A DNA stretch of 64,000 nt from Rhodococcus opacus B4 (GCF_000010805.1 NC_012522.1:4960001-5024000), one strand, 5' to 3'. Positions 17,890-26,872 are shown, counted from the stretch's first letter. Notes: generated by a model not told the origin, from the letters alone. Made by a program: numbers and translations.

Positions 17890-18191
17890 CGTTGGCTCCT
17901 TTGACTCCGCTCGCAGTCGGGAACCGCGAAGGGATAGATGAGGTCGGGCCGGCGCACCCTCGAGCGTCGGGTGTGCCTAGCCGGCGACCGAGACGTCTGT
18001 GAAGAGCCTCATGGCGACGCCGGATCCGAGGATGCCGACGTTGTGGTGCCCGTCACGAATCGATGTCACAATTTCATTCGATTACGGCAGGTGTTGCTAC
18101 TGGCTGAGGACCAGGAACTTCGGGGTAATTTGGGCTAGAGCCCAACAGGGCGGTATCGCGGGGACCGGGGGGCGGAGTGGAAGGATGCCGA
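17890..18191. promoter_or_regulatory. Divergent intergenic region, VOC operon / PucR gene
   Basis: About 300 bases with no gene I can support. It must hold promoters for the minus-strand VOC-FAH-hydroxylase unit and the plus-strand PucR gene. There is an AT-richer stretch around 18055-18095 (ATTTCATTCGATTA). I found no strong palindrome. Confidence 0.45.
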
Positions 18192-19472
18192 GTGCCGCAC
18201 TGGACTCACGAACTCGAGGGGACCCGCCCCCGGCAATCCGAGCACGAGTGGCTCAGTCTCGATGCGGATCGCATCCGCTCGAGCCTTGGCGACGGTGCTG
18301 TGACCTGGGCCGTCGAGGTCGGCGAAGATATCGCTTCCACGATCTCGCGGGAGATGCCTGTCCTTCGGGAAGGCGCCTCACAGCTCGCCGCCGTGCGCCG
18401 GGCGACGACGTCGACCACGCTCCGGGCTCTGACGCTGGTCGCCGGCCTCGGTGAGCCGGACGCCTCCCTGGCGAGCGCCGAGGTCGAGGAGGTCGCGGCC
18501 GACTTCGCGCGCCGCGGTCTGGAGCTCAACGACCTTCTCGGCTCGATCCGGGTCGGATACGCCGTTCTCGCGGCCGCCCTCCTCGACGCGGCTCTCCGAC
18601 TGATTCCACCGACGGAGAGCAGCGCTGAGTTGCGACGGGTCTCGGTGCTGCTTTTCGAGGTTCTGGACAAATTCACCGGCGTCGCTGCCACCACCTTTCT
18701 CGAGGAGCAGAGCGCGTGGGCGGCCGGTGTCTCCGCCGCTCGATTCGACTTCGTCAAGAAGATCATCGAAGCCGAACCCGTCGACCTTTCTCGCGCATAC
18801 GAGGTACTGGGATATCCGCTCGGCGGGCACCACGTGGCGATCATCGCGTGGAGCGGGCCGCATTCGCGTCATGACCTGCGAAGCATCGTCGACCCTGTAC
18901 TGCGGCACTGGGGCATCTCTACAGCGACGCTGGTGATTCCCGTGGGACTCCAGACCATCTGGGCGTGGGGGGCCGTCGCGCCGGAGCAGGGTGACGTCCC
19001 ACGAGAACCGTTGCCGGATTTCTGTGACATCACCGTGGTCGTCGGTCAGCCGGGATCCGGAGTGGACGGGTTCCGGCGCAGCCACGTGGAGGCCCTGGCG
19101 GTGGAGCGGATAGTGCGTCTTCGCGCGGATCTGCCACACGTCACGTGCGCACACGAAGACGTCGCCCTCGAAGTGCTCCTCCTCGCCGAACCGGATGCCG
19201 CTGCCGGATTCGCCAGTCGTCTGCTGGGCCCCCTCGCCGCCGACGACTCACGAATGGCCGATCTGCGATCCACCCTCGTCCGCTATCTCGACATGGATCA
19301 CAGTCTGGCAAAAGTGGCTGCTGCCGAGCATATTTCCAAGAACACCGTCACCTACCGCGTTCAGAAGGCGCTGAGCCTGTGTGAGCATCCTCCTGGAGAA
19401 TCGACGACCAACCTCCGTGCCGCACTCAGGGTCCACGACTGGCTTCGAGGCGCCGCCATCGCTCAGTGGTAG
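18192..19472 (+). CDS. PucR-family transcriptional regulator
   Basis: About 426 residues. C-terminal helix-turn-helix with MDHSLAKVAAAEHISKNTVT followed by an arginine-rich YRV segment (about residues 375-400), and a long N-terminal sensory/GGDEF-like region, as in PucR/CdaR regulators. I prefer the GTG at 18192 because AAGGA (18181-18185) sits six bases before it; a GTG at 18177 would add five residues. Lies between the minus-strand VOC/FAH/hydroxylase unit and the plus-strand flavin-hydroxylase operon, so it probably activates one or both. Confidence 0.8.
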   Translation: MPHWTHELEGTRPRQSEHEWLSLDADRIRSSLGDGAVTWAVEVGEDIASTISREMPVLREGASQLAAVRRATTSTTLRALTLVAGLGEPDASLASAEVEEVAADFARRGLELNDLLGSIRVGYAVLAAALLDAALRLIPPTESSAELRRVSVLLFEVLDKFTGVAATTFLEEQSAWAAGVSAARFDFVKKIIEAEPVDLSRAYEVLGYPLGGHHVAIIAWSGPHSRHDLRSIVDPVLRHWGISTATLVIPVGLQTIWAWGAVAPEQGDVPREPLPDFCDITVVVGQPGSGVDGFRRSHVEALAVERIVRLRADLPHVTCAHEDVALEVLLLAEPDAAAGFASRLLGPLAADDSRMADLRSTLVRYLDMDHSLAKVAAAEHISKNTVTYRVQKALSLCEHPPGESTTNLRAALRVHDWLRGAAIAQW

Positions 19473-19507
19473 CGGTCGTCGGTCGGTAGGGAGGGCCCGC
19501 CACCTAA

Positions 19508-19523
19508 TTGGTTCAGAGACCAA
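19508..19523. promoter_or_regulatory. Inverted repeat upstream of flavin reductase
   Basis: TTGGT-N6-ACCAA, about 100 bp before the flavin reductase start and after the PucR stop. Candidate operator for the flavin-hydroxylase operon. Confidence 0.35.
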
Positions 19524-19620
19524 AACCCGGCGAGAACCCTGGGTTCTGCAGTAGTGCGAACCAGGCAACTCATGCGCTCTACTTGTGGCGTAGGACACAG
19601 TCGACAGAAGGAAGTCTCCG

Positions 19621-20118
19621 ATGCACATTCCCTCGAGTCCTGTCCAGGAAGCGTTCAAGGATGTGATGGCGCACGTGGCGACTCCGGTCGCCGTGGTGAC
19701 CGCCATGGACGGCGGCCTGCCCTTCGGCACCACCGTCAGCGCCTTCACCTCCCTGTCGATGACACCTCCGATGGTCCTGGTTTCCTTGGACAAGGGATCC
19801 GAGACGCTCGAACTCATCACGGCATCGAGAAAGTTCGGTTTGAATGTGTTGGCTAGCAACCAACACGGCACCGCGTTGAAGTTCGCGAAGAAGGGCGGAG
19901 TAGGCAAGTTCCACGGCGTGCAGTGGGACCTCGACCACGACCTCCCCCGTATCGCAGGCGCCGCCGGGTGGATCGCTTGTCACGTCGACCAGCTCGTCGA
20001 GGGCGGAGACCACGTGGTCGTTCTCGGCCACGTCGTCGCGGCGGAAAACCACTACAGCGATCCGCTTACCTACCACCGTCGCGTCTTCGGCACGCACTCG
20101 GCGCTCGAATCCGTGTAG
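19621..20118 (+). CDS. Flavin reductase of two-component monooxygenase
   Basis: 165 residues, usual size. FMN-binding split-barrel with FGTTVSAFTSLSMTPPMVLVSL (residues about 35-56), FGLNVLASNQ and the C-terminal GDHVVVLGHVV...PLTYHRRVFG. Provides reduced FMN/FAD using NAD(P)H. It is first in a plus-strand operon with a RibB-like gene (56 bp on) and the oxygenase component at 20954, so its partner is almost certainly that hydroxylase. Confidence 0.9.
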   Translation: MHIPSSPVQEAFKDVMAHVATPVAVVTAMDGGLPFGTTVSAFTSLSMTPPMVLVSLDKGSETLELITASRKFGLNVLASNQHGTALKFAKKGGVGKFHGVQWDLDHDLPRIAGAAGWIACHVDQLVEGGDHVVVLGHVVAAENHYSDPLTYHRRVFGTHSALESV

Positions 20119-20174
20119 CCCCAACCACTCGATCAGTCCGCGACCAGTTCAACCGCGCAGCAAGGAATCACGCC

Positions 20175-20816
20175 ATGACGATCTCGTTCCCGCTTCACGC
20201 CTCGCGCCAACGGGCATGGTCGACGATCGCCGCCGGTAGTCGCACCCTCGCCGACGGCGAGCTGATTGTTCTCAGCCATCACCGCCGCGTCGTGCTCGTC
20301 GGGTGTGCCGGTGCCACGACCACCGAGCAGATGGCCTTCCTGATCCGCCACACCACGGGATTTCTGCAGGTGGCGCTGCACGAACGGATCTGTGACCGTC
20401 TCATTCTGCCCGAAGCGACACCCACGCTTCGAACCATGTCCACCCTCGGTCATGGCCAATGTGTCACCGTCGACGCCGCTGCCGGTATTACCACCGGGAT
20501 TTCTGGCGCCGACCGGGCACACACCGCCCGAACCCTCGCCGACCCGACTACGGTGGCCGACGACCTCGCCAGGCCCGGGCACCTGGTCCCGGTTCGCGTG
20601 ACACCAGCGGAGTTTCGAGCGCGTCTGACCGCTGCCTCCCTTGCCCTCGCGCTCACCGACGCGGCGGCAACCCAGTACTCGGGCGCGGTGTTCGCCGACC
20701 TCGACGGCATCGCCGACCCAACCAGTGTCGGCGATCGAGACGATGCCGAGAACCTTGCCGACCGCTACGGGCTCACACTGGTCGCCGGTCCGGACCTGGA
20801 GAACGACGTCCACTGA
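20175..20816 (+). CDS. RibB-like protein lacking catalytic residues
   Basis: 213 residues from ATG at 20175 (AAGGAA site). It aligns with 3,4-dihydroxy-2-butanone-4-phosphate synthase along conserved parts (TTEQMAFLIRHTTGF, GITTGISGADRAHTARTLAD, LARPGHLVPVRV). But the acidic loop DDxxRENEGD of active enzymes is replaced by LSHHRRVVLVG, the catalytic cysteine position reads Gln (GFLQV), and the GHTEA loop reads LTAASLAL. The intact RibBA encoded at 50869-52098 in this window has all of these. So this one is probably not a DHBP synthase; it may bind a phosphosugar or flavin precursor, or be structural. It sits between the flavin reductase and the hydroxylase. Confidence 0.75.
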   Translation: MTISFPLHASRQRAWSTIAAGSRTLADGELIVLSHHRRVVLVGCAGATTTEQMAFLIRHTTGFLQVALHERICDRLILPEATPTLRTMSTLGHGQCVTVDAAAGITTGISGADRAHTARTLADPTTVADDLARPGHLVPVRVTPAEFRARLTAASLALALTDAAATQYSGAVFADLDGIADPTSVGDRDDAENLADRYGLTLVAGPDLENDVH

Positions 20817-20953
20817 ACCCTCCGCGAGGCCGCAGCGACCCGCACGCCCAAACTCACCAGCACCCCCCACACCACCGGCGCGGTCCTCGCCTGCGCTGAG
20901 CTGTGCGCACCCCGGCCACACGAAACAGTCACCCACCCACACCGGAGGAAACA

Positions 20954-22117
20954 ATGGACATCACCCGCACCGAGCTCATGGACCGAGTGCACGCCCTGGC
21001 ACCAGCCTTCGCCGAACGTGCCCAGAAGACCGAGGAGAATCGTGCTCCCCTCGACGAGACGATCACCGACCTCATCGACTCGGGAATCCTGGCCACCTTG
21101 ACGCCGAAGGCCTACGGCGGACTTGAACTCGGACTCGACGTCGCCGCCGAGATCGTCCGCACCATCAGCGCGGCCTGCCCGTCGACCGGATGGGTCACCT
21201 CCTTCTACATCGGAGCGGCCTGGCGGGTGAACATCTTCACCGAACAGGCGCAACGAGAAGTGTTCGCCGACAAGCCCTACACCCTCACTGCCGGCACCGC
21301 CGCCCCTCTCGGGCAGGTGCAGAAGGTCGACGGCGGCTATCGCATCACCGGGCAGACGGCATGGAACTCCGGCTCGGTGCACGCCGAATGGTTCACCTTC
21401 GCCGGAGTCGTGTTCGAGGAGGGCAGTGCCCCCACCCCAGTGTGGTTCCTCGTGCCCCGCGAGGATGTCAAGATCCTCGACACCTGGTACATAGCCGGCA
21501 TGTCCGGAACCGGCAGCAATGACGTCAGTGTCGACGACGTGTTCGTCCCGGACTACCGCACCGGACCGTTCGCCCTCGCCCTCGCCGGTACCGCACCCGG
21601 ACAGCTGATCCACCCCAACCCCATGTACCACCTGCCGTTCCTGCCGTTCGCGATGGCCGAGGTTACCCCTGTGGTCGTCGGTGCACTGCGGGGCGCGGCG
21701 GACGCGTTCGTTCAGCGCACCCGGAATCGTCTGGGAACCATCAGTCAGGAGAAGGCCTCCGGTAAGCAGGCCGCCCAGATGCGGCTCGGTCGGACGCTGG
21801 CCGCCGCGGACGCAGCCGAATCACTCCTCGACGCCTTCTTCGAGCGCCTCACCGCGCAGCGACCCGAGCAGTCCGATCCCCGCGATCGTGCCGAAATGAA
21901 GCTGAAGGCAGCCTATCTGGCAGACCTGGCCCGTAACGCCCTCAACGACATGGTTCGCGGCATCGGTGGCGACGGGTACCGGAACTCCGCACCAATCCAG
22001 CGGTTCTTCCGCGACCTGTCCGTCCTGTCGGTGCACGCCTTCCTCGACATCGACACGGCCTCGGAGACGATCGGCCGGTTCACCCTCGACCTGCCCGTGT
22101 CCGATCCGCTCCTCTGA
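20954..22117 (+). CDS. Flavin-dependent hydroxylase, oxygenase component (HsaA/HpaH type)
   Basis: 387 residues from ATG at 20954 behind GGAGGAAA. Acyl-CoA-dehydrogenase fold of group D monooxygenases: N-terminal helices, middle domain with TAGTAAPLGQVQKVDGGYRI and WNSGSVHAEWF, C-terminal helices with KAAYLADLARNALND and GIGGDGYRNSAPIQRFFRDL. This resembles HsaA (3-HSA hydroxylase) and p-hydroxyphenylacetate hydroxylase C2, which use reduced flavin from a separate reductase (here 19621-20118). Likely ortho-hydroxylates a phenol. Confidence 0.85.
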   Translation: MDITRTELMDRVHALAPAFAERAQKTEENRAPLDETITDLIDSGILATLTPKAYGGLELGLDVAAEIVRTISAACPSTGWVTSFYIGAAWRVNIFTEQAQREVFADKPYTLTAGTAAPLGQVQKVDGGYRITGQTAWNSGSVHAEWFTFAGVVFEEGSAPTPVWFLVPREDVKILDTWYIAGMSGTGSNDVSVDDVFVPDYRTGPFALALAGTAPGQLIHPNPMYHLPFLPFAMAEVTPVVVGALRGAADAFVQRTRNRLGTISQEKASGKQAAQMRLGRTLAAADAAESLLDAFFERLTAQRPEQSDPRDRAEMKLKAAYLADLARNALNDMVRGIGGDGYRNSAPIQRFFRDLSVLSVHAFLDIDTASETIGRFTLDLPVSDPLL

Positions 22118-22198
22118 CGAACTGTTGCAGCCACCGCATCCGAGCCGATCACCGGGTGAATCGGCATCGACCCCAACAATCCAGAGGAGACAACAGCG

Positions 22199-22718
22199 GT
22201 GCGCAGTAACCCGACGTTCGAATTTCTCGACGACGCAGCCAAACACCTACTGTTCACGGGGCGCGAACTCCCAACCGATGCGCGTGCAGTTCGTGCGCAG
22301 CGACGACGGCCGACGCAGACTGCTCGAGCACCCGGACGAGGGTAACCGCGCGAAGACGACATCAGCTCCCGTCACCGCTATTTTGTGGTAGACAGCGCGT
22401 TTCACGAGAAACTTCACCGACTGCTGCCGATCCGGCCGCAGATGCGTGAGATCTTCGCCGCCAACGACGCGCTGCGGGAGCGAACCGGCGGCTTCAACGC
22501 GGATCTTCCGGCGGGGTACTTCATTCTCGTCATCCGTGCCGCGGGCGTGGCGGCCGGTCCGATGACTGGCTTCGACTCCGCAGGAATGGACACCGTATTT
22601 TTCTCCGGAACAACCTGGAGATCCATCCTCGTCGTCAACATCCGGACACCCCGGTGAGAATCCGTGGTTCGAGCGTCTCCCCGGACTCGACCCCACCGAG
22701 ACTGTGCACTGGGCCTGA
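22199..22718 (+). pseudogene. Broken nitroreductase (RutE-like) gene
   Basis: Fragments of one nitroreductase-family protein follow each other in different frames. From a GTG at 22199 (AGAGGAG site): NPTFEFLDDAAKHLLFTGRE. Next, in another frame, ANSQPMRVQFVRSDDGRRRL to APVTAIL (to about 22385). Then, shifted again, VVDSAFHEKLHRLLP to AAGPMTGFDSAGMDTVFF and LVVNIR (to about 22645). Finally, shifted, HPGENPWFERLPGLDPTETV to the stop at 22718. The first junction also lacks the roughly 20-25 residues that normally lie between the two segments. At least three lesions, so non-functional. Intact relatives reduce malonic semialdehyde or nitro compounds with FMN. Confidence 0.85.
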
Positions 22719-22817
22719 GTGCTGCAGACGCTCTTCAGGTCGTGCCCGTCTCGTATTCAGATCGACCCCGCACTGCCGGGCCCCATACGTCACATCAACA
22801 GAGAAAGAGAGTCCGCG

Positions 22818-23198
22818 ATGACCACAGTTACAACCGAGGTCGAGACCACCCGCAAACTTCTCCAAGCCGCCGACTCCGACATCGCAGCATTCTTCGAATT
22901 CTTTTCCGACGACTGCGTCTTCCGCATGGGCAACAACGTCTCCGTCATCGGCAAGAACGCGATTCAATCCTGGGTAGCGCAGTACCTGACCTCGGTGGCG
23001 GCGATGCGCCACGAGATCGTCGAAGAATGGTCGGAAGGCAACGTGGCCGCCCTCCGGGTGGAGGTGACCTATACCTTGCTGAACGGTGAATCCTTCACAC
23101 TCCCGGCCGTGACGCGCACCCGCGTCGAGCAGAACCAAGTGACCGAATACCTGATCTTCATGGACCCCAGCCCCGTTGTCTCTGGCACCACGCAATAG
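22818..23198 (+). CDS. Nuclear transport factor 2-like (SnoaL-fold) protein
   Basis: 126 residues from ATG at 22818 (GAAAGAGAG upstream). Cone-shaped alpha+beta fold of the NTF2/SnoaL type: helix LLQAADSDIAAFFEFFSDDC, then VIGKNAIQSWV and beta strands ending VTEYLIFMDPSPV. Such proteins act as isomerases, hydrolases or lyases; the active residues cannot be assigned. It looks intact although its neighbours on both sides are broken. Confidence 0.75.
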   Translation: MTTVTTEVETTRKLLQAADSDIAAFFEFFSDDCVFRMGNNVSVIGKNAIQSWVAQYLTSVAAMRHEIVEEWSEGNVAALRVEVTYTLLNGESFTLPAVTRTRVEQNQVTEYLIFMDPSPVVSGTTQ

Positions 23199-23261
23199 AC
23201 CGTCCACAGCAGACCCCTGCGTCCGGGTGTCTGCTCCTCGTCGAGCCACACACTGCACATC

Positions 23262-24008
23262 TTGCGCCGGCCGGGATCGGCCTCAACACCGACATCGACT
23301 CAGCGGGCACCGGGCAGCTATCGCTCAGCCGGGAAACGTGAGCGTCTCAGCGCCCGCGACTGTCTGCCGACGTCGGGAGGACTGCTCGGGACCCGACAAC
23401 CTCGTTCTGCACTCGAGAGCGCCGTGGCCGAAGGCGTCGCCGAACTCGGACGACTCGACATCGTCTCCGCGAACGCCGGGATCGCGTCGACCGGGCCGAT
23501 CGTCGGTCTGCCCGAACAAACTTGGCAGGACGTGATCGATATCGACCTGACCGGGGTGTTTCACACGGTGAACGCTGCAGTTCCGCACATCGTGGCGGGT
23601 GGACGCGGAGGGTCCATCGTTCTGACTTCATCCGCCGCCGGAGCGGCCGGCGTGCAGAACCTCGGTCACTATGTCGCTGCCAAACACGGTGTCCTGGGAT
23701 TGATGAAGTCACTGGCACTCGAACTCGGACCGCAATTCATCCGAGTCAATTCGGTGCTTCCGACCAACGTCGACACTCCGATGATCCAGAACGAGACCGT
23801 CATGAAGCTCTTCATGCCCCATCTCGAGCACCCGAGCCGTGCCGACGCAGAGAAGCCTGATTCCAATTACCGCGCCGCGAACGTTCTTCCCATCCCGTGG
23901 GTCGATCCGATCGACATCAGCAACGCCGTTCTCTACCTCGCCTCGGACGAGTCCCGGTACGTCACAGGAATTGCATTGCCGGTCGATGCAGGCTTCCTGA
24001 TCAAGTAG
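23262..24008 (+). pseudogene. 5'-truncated mycofactocin-type SDR
   Basis: From about 23394 the frame encodes a good SDR body: SALESAVAEGVAELGRLDIV, SANAGIAS, SSAAG, HYVAAKHGVLGL, and the C-terminus YVTGIALPVDAGFLIK. It is of the mycofactocin-coupled (carveol dehydrogenase-like) type. The N-terminal 75 or so residues, including the TGAARGQG NAD-binding loop and the insert seen in intact relatives such as 58709-59542, are missing; upstream codons give unrelated sequence and no remnant I can align. Without the cofactor loop it cannot work, so I call it a pseudogene. Confidence 0.75.
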
Positions 24009-24045
24009 CAGCATCGGCCACGAGCCAGAAGTCAAGGAGTTCAAC

Positions 24046-25013
24046 GTGAAAGCGTGGGTATTCAACGGTGTCGGGTCGCCGATCGAGCTTGTCGATGTCC
24101 CCGATCCCACCCGGGTCACGGCGAGGTCGTCGTCGATCTTGCGGCGGCCGGTCTCTGTCACACGGACGTCGGCATCACAGACGGGACGATGGCTGAGATC
24201 CTCGGCTTCACTCCCATCATCCTCGGTCATGAAGCCGCCGGAATCGTCTCCGCCGTCGGCGACGGGGTCGACAACGTTTCGGTCGGCAAGCGTGTCGCAG
24301 TCAGCGCCATGGGAGACGGGAAGAGCGGAGTTCTCGGACAGAAGAACATCGGAGTCGGCCGCCACGGCGCGTACGCCGAAAAGACTCTGGCGCCTGCAAG
24401 TGAGATCATCGCCCTTCCAGACGAGGTTCCCTTCGAACAGGCGGCCGCGGCAACCGACGCCGGGATGACTTCATACCACGCGGTATTCGTTCGTGGTGGA
24501 CTGAGACCCGGAACGAAGGTGGGGATCATCGGCCTCGGCGGACTCGGGATGACTGCCGCGCGGTTGGCAGTGCTCGGCGGCGGTGAGGTGTACGCAGCTG
24601 AGATCAATCCTCGCGTCCACGCGGCCGGAATCGAACGCGGCGTCAAGCAGGTTGTCGGCGATGTCAAGGAACTTGCCGAGTTCGAACTCGACCTGATTGT
24701 CGACTTCGCAGGATTCGGCACGACAACTGCCGGTGCAATCGAGGTTGTCAACAATGGTGGACGCGTCGTCCAGGTCGGCCTCGGACGGTCGGAAGCAACC
24801 ATCAACACGCATCTTCTGACCATGAAAGAGGTGGAGTTGCGGGGGTCGATCGGGGGAACGCCCGCCGACACGGTCGAGGTCTTGAAGTTCATTTCGTCCG
24901 GAGATCTGACGATCTCGACGAAGTCGATCGGTTTCGCTGACATCGGTTCCGGCCTGGAGCAGTTGGCCCGCAGTGAAGTCGGTGGGCAGCGGCTCGTCGC
25001 ACTGTTCGACTGA
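24046..25013 (+). pseudogene. Frameshifted zinc-type alcohol dehydrogenase
   Basis: A GTG at 24046 behind AAGGAG opens KAWVFNGVGSPIELVDVPDP, which runs out of frame after about codon 22. The rest (GHGEVVVDLAAAGLCHTDVG, LGHEAAGIVSAVGDGV, GIIGLGGLGMTAARLA, to the end at 25013) is in another frame. Restoring one C in the C run at 24110-24112 joins them exactly (DPTPGHGEV). Catalytic-zinc elements are present (CHTD, GHE); the structural-zinc cysteine lobe is absent. Either a one-base deletion or a sequencing error; the decay of nearby genes favours a real lesion. Confidence 0.8.
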
Positions 25014-25027
25014 GAGCCGGAGTGCGG

Positions 25028-25114
25028 GCCCAGAGGTTCCTCGTCAGCGACGATGCCGACTTCATTCACGCCGTGACCCTGCCGGCGGACGGCGGGCTGG
25101 TCGAAACGCTGTAG
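25028..25114 (+). pseudogene. C-terminal remnant of an SDR gene
   Basis: Codons 25028-25114 read QRFLVSDDADFIHAVTLPAD then GGLVETL and stop, the conserved C-terminal end of an SDR (FLVSDDA-F--GVTLPVDGG). Nothing of the rest of the gene is present; the frameshifted ADH ends 15 bp before it. A deletion scar at the end of the decaying operon. Confidence 0.7.
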
Positions 25115-25174
25115 ACGTTCGAGACCACGACGTCGAGGTGGCGGAGTTCCGTCGCCTCGACGTCGTCTCGCGGG

Positions 25175-25957
25175 TCACATCATCGAACTGCCACCGTTCA
25201 CGCTGATCACCTGACCGGTCACGTAGGACGCTTCTTCGGAAGCGACGAAGGCAACCGCGGCAGCGACCTCCTCGACGGTTCCCGGTCGATCCATCGGGAT
25301 GAGGTTGCGCATCTGGGCGCCGAAGACCGCCATGTCCTCTTTCACCTCAGGGGCAGCGGACGCCAATTTGGCCGCAGCCTCCGGTGTCTCGATCCACGCG
25401 GGGGCGACCGTGTTCACGGTGATTCCCGAATCCGCGAACTCCCGCGCGAGCCCGGTTCCGAACGCATGGACTCCGCCCTTCGCGGCGTTGTAGATCGCGT
25501 GACGGTACAGCCCGTTGCGCACGGATTCCGCACCGATGTGGACGATCCGGCCGTACCCGGCGTCGACCATGTGGGGAAGTGCTTCGAGCGTGGTGTACAG
25601 GGTCGTCCAGAGATTGCGGTCGATGGTGGCCCGCAGCGTCTCCTCGGTGTGATCGAACGTCGGAAGGATGACACCGCCGCCCGCGCAGTTCACGAGCACG
25701 TCGACCGCGCCGCGGTCGGTGACCGCCCGTCGGATGAGGTCGGCGGCGTCCTCTCGTCGCGAGAGGTCTCCGACGACGTCGGTCACCGACGCCGCGTTGC
25801 CGGGCCGGAGGTGTTCGGCGACCGCCTCCACCGCGTCCGCACTGAGGTCTCCGAGGACGAGATCGGCGCCCTCGTCCGCCAGTCGCACGGCGATGGCGCG
25901 GCCGATGCCGCTCCCGGCCCCGGTGACAACCACGGTCCGGCCTTTGAACCTGTTCAT
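25175..25957 (-). CDS. SDR, probable cis-dihydrodiol dehydrogenase
   Basis: 260 residues. TGAGSGIGRAIAVRLADEGA cofactor loop, NCAGGGV, Ser in VHIGAESV and YNAAK active site. Last gene of the minus-strand dioxygenase operon, 45 bp after the ferredoxin gene. In such operons the SDR rearomatises the cis-diol made by the dioxygenase to a catechol, with NAD. Function is inferred from context; the family alone does not fix the substrate. Confidence 0.8.
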   Translation of the reverse strand: MNRFKGRTVVVTGAGSGIGRAIAVRLADEGADLVLGDLSADAVEAVAEHLRPGNAASVTDVVGDLSRREDAADLIRRAVTDRGAVDVLVNCAGGGVILPTFDHTEETLRATIDRNLWTTLYTTLEALPHMVDAGYGRIVHIGAESVRNGLYRHAIYNAAKGGVHAFGTGLAREFADSGITVNTVAPAWIETPEAAAKLASAAPEVKEDMAVFGAQMRNLIPMDRPGTVEEVAAAVAFVASEEASYVTGQVISVNGGSSMM

Positions 25958-26002
25958 GTAGTGGTACTACCTTCCGATGGAATGCGCTGGACGCGAGGGT
26001 GT

Positions 26003-26338
26003 TCAGTCTTCGTTCGGCGCTACGTACACCCGACCGTCGGTGACGACAGTGCGGTACTTCTTCAATGCGAGCACGGCGGGAAAGCACAGTGGCGCTCCGG
26101 TGCGGACGTCGAAGCGGGCCATGTGGAGTGTGCAGAGCACCTCGTGCCCCTCGAGTTCGCCCTCCTCGCCCAGCGACCACTTCTCGTGACTGCAGGAGTC
26201 GGACGTGGCGAAGAACTCGCCGTCGACGCGAAAGACGGCGATCCCGCCATCAGCGTCCAACCGAAGGTTTGCACCGTCGGTCAGATCGTCCTGGTTGCAC
26301 GCGAAGATCAGTGCTTCGGTGGACATTTCTGGTGCCAT
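26003..26338 (-). CDS. Rieske-type ferredoxin of ring-hydroxylating dioxygenase
   Basis: 111 residues. The [2Fe-2S] Rieske ligands are visible: Cys49-X-His51 (CSH) and Cys69-X2-His72 (CTLH). Carries electrons from the ferredoxin reductase (28542-29738) to the terminal oxygenase (26369-28246). ATG at 26338 is preceded by AGAGG; an internal ATG at 26326 has no such site. Confidence 0.9.
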   Translation of the reverse strand: MAPEMSTEALIFACNQDDLTDGANLRLDADGGIAVFRVDGEFFATSDSCSHEKWSLGEEGELEGHEVLCTLHMARFDVRTGAPLCFPAVLALKKYRTVVTDGRVYVAPNED

Positions 26339-26368
26339 GGTCGGACCTCTCGTAGAGCGCGGATGCGT

Positions 26369-26872
26369 TCAGATGATGAAGCTGATCTTGCCCTGGGGAT
26401 CGAGCATGTCGTGAGCCAGAACGGCACGCTTTCGACGGATCAGGAACGACGAGTTCCGGGGGACGAGCTCGTACTCGTATCGGCCGACGTACGTGTCGAA
26501 CTTGCCGGCCTTTGCCCGGTGGATGATGAAATTGGCGGTGACGGAGATCGATTCGTCGGTTTCGTCGAGAATCTGCACGTTGCCGACGATCCGGCTCGTC
26601 TGGGAATGCGGGAACTCCGCGTGCGCTTCCGGCTTCTTGAGCCGGATCACGCGCTGTTCGAGCATGGTCCGACCGTCGTGGATGAGCGACCAGGTGAGAC
26701 CGGGGTCTGCGTCCGGATGGTCCGTGGCGGGCACTTCGTACGTGCAATCGAGTGTGAACAGGTCCAGCCACTCCTCTAGCCGCCATCGATCTATCAGGCC
26801 GGCTTCGTGGAACAGGAACTCCTCGATTGCACTACGAGTGGTGATGGACGGTGTCTCCGACACGGAAGTCAT
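26369..26872 (-). CDS. Aromatic-ring-hydroxylating dioxygenase, beta subunit
   Basis: 167 residues, NTF2-like fold of dioxygenase small subunits: FLFHEAGLIDRWRLEEWLDL near residue 19, and RYEYELVPRNSSFLIRRKR towards the C-terminus. Structural partner of the alpha subunit encoded 60 bp upstream. Sequence and gene order look like the p-cumate/benzoate-type subfamilies. Confidence 0.9.
   Translation of the reverse strand: MTSVSETPSITTRSAIEEFLFHEAGLIDRWRLEEWLDLFTLDCTYEVPATDHPDADPGLTWSLIHDGRTMLEQRVIRLKKPEAHAEFPHSQTSRIVGNVQILDETDESISVTANFIIHRAKAGKFDTYVGRYEYELVPRNSSFLIRRKRAVLAHDMLDPQGKISFII

Noticed and set aside
25961..25985. TTCC-N3-GGAA near 25973 as a fourth IclR site
   Set aside because: Spacing and flanks differ from GTTCCGG-N3-CTGGAAC and it lies inside the dioxygenase operon between the ferredoxin and SDR genes.
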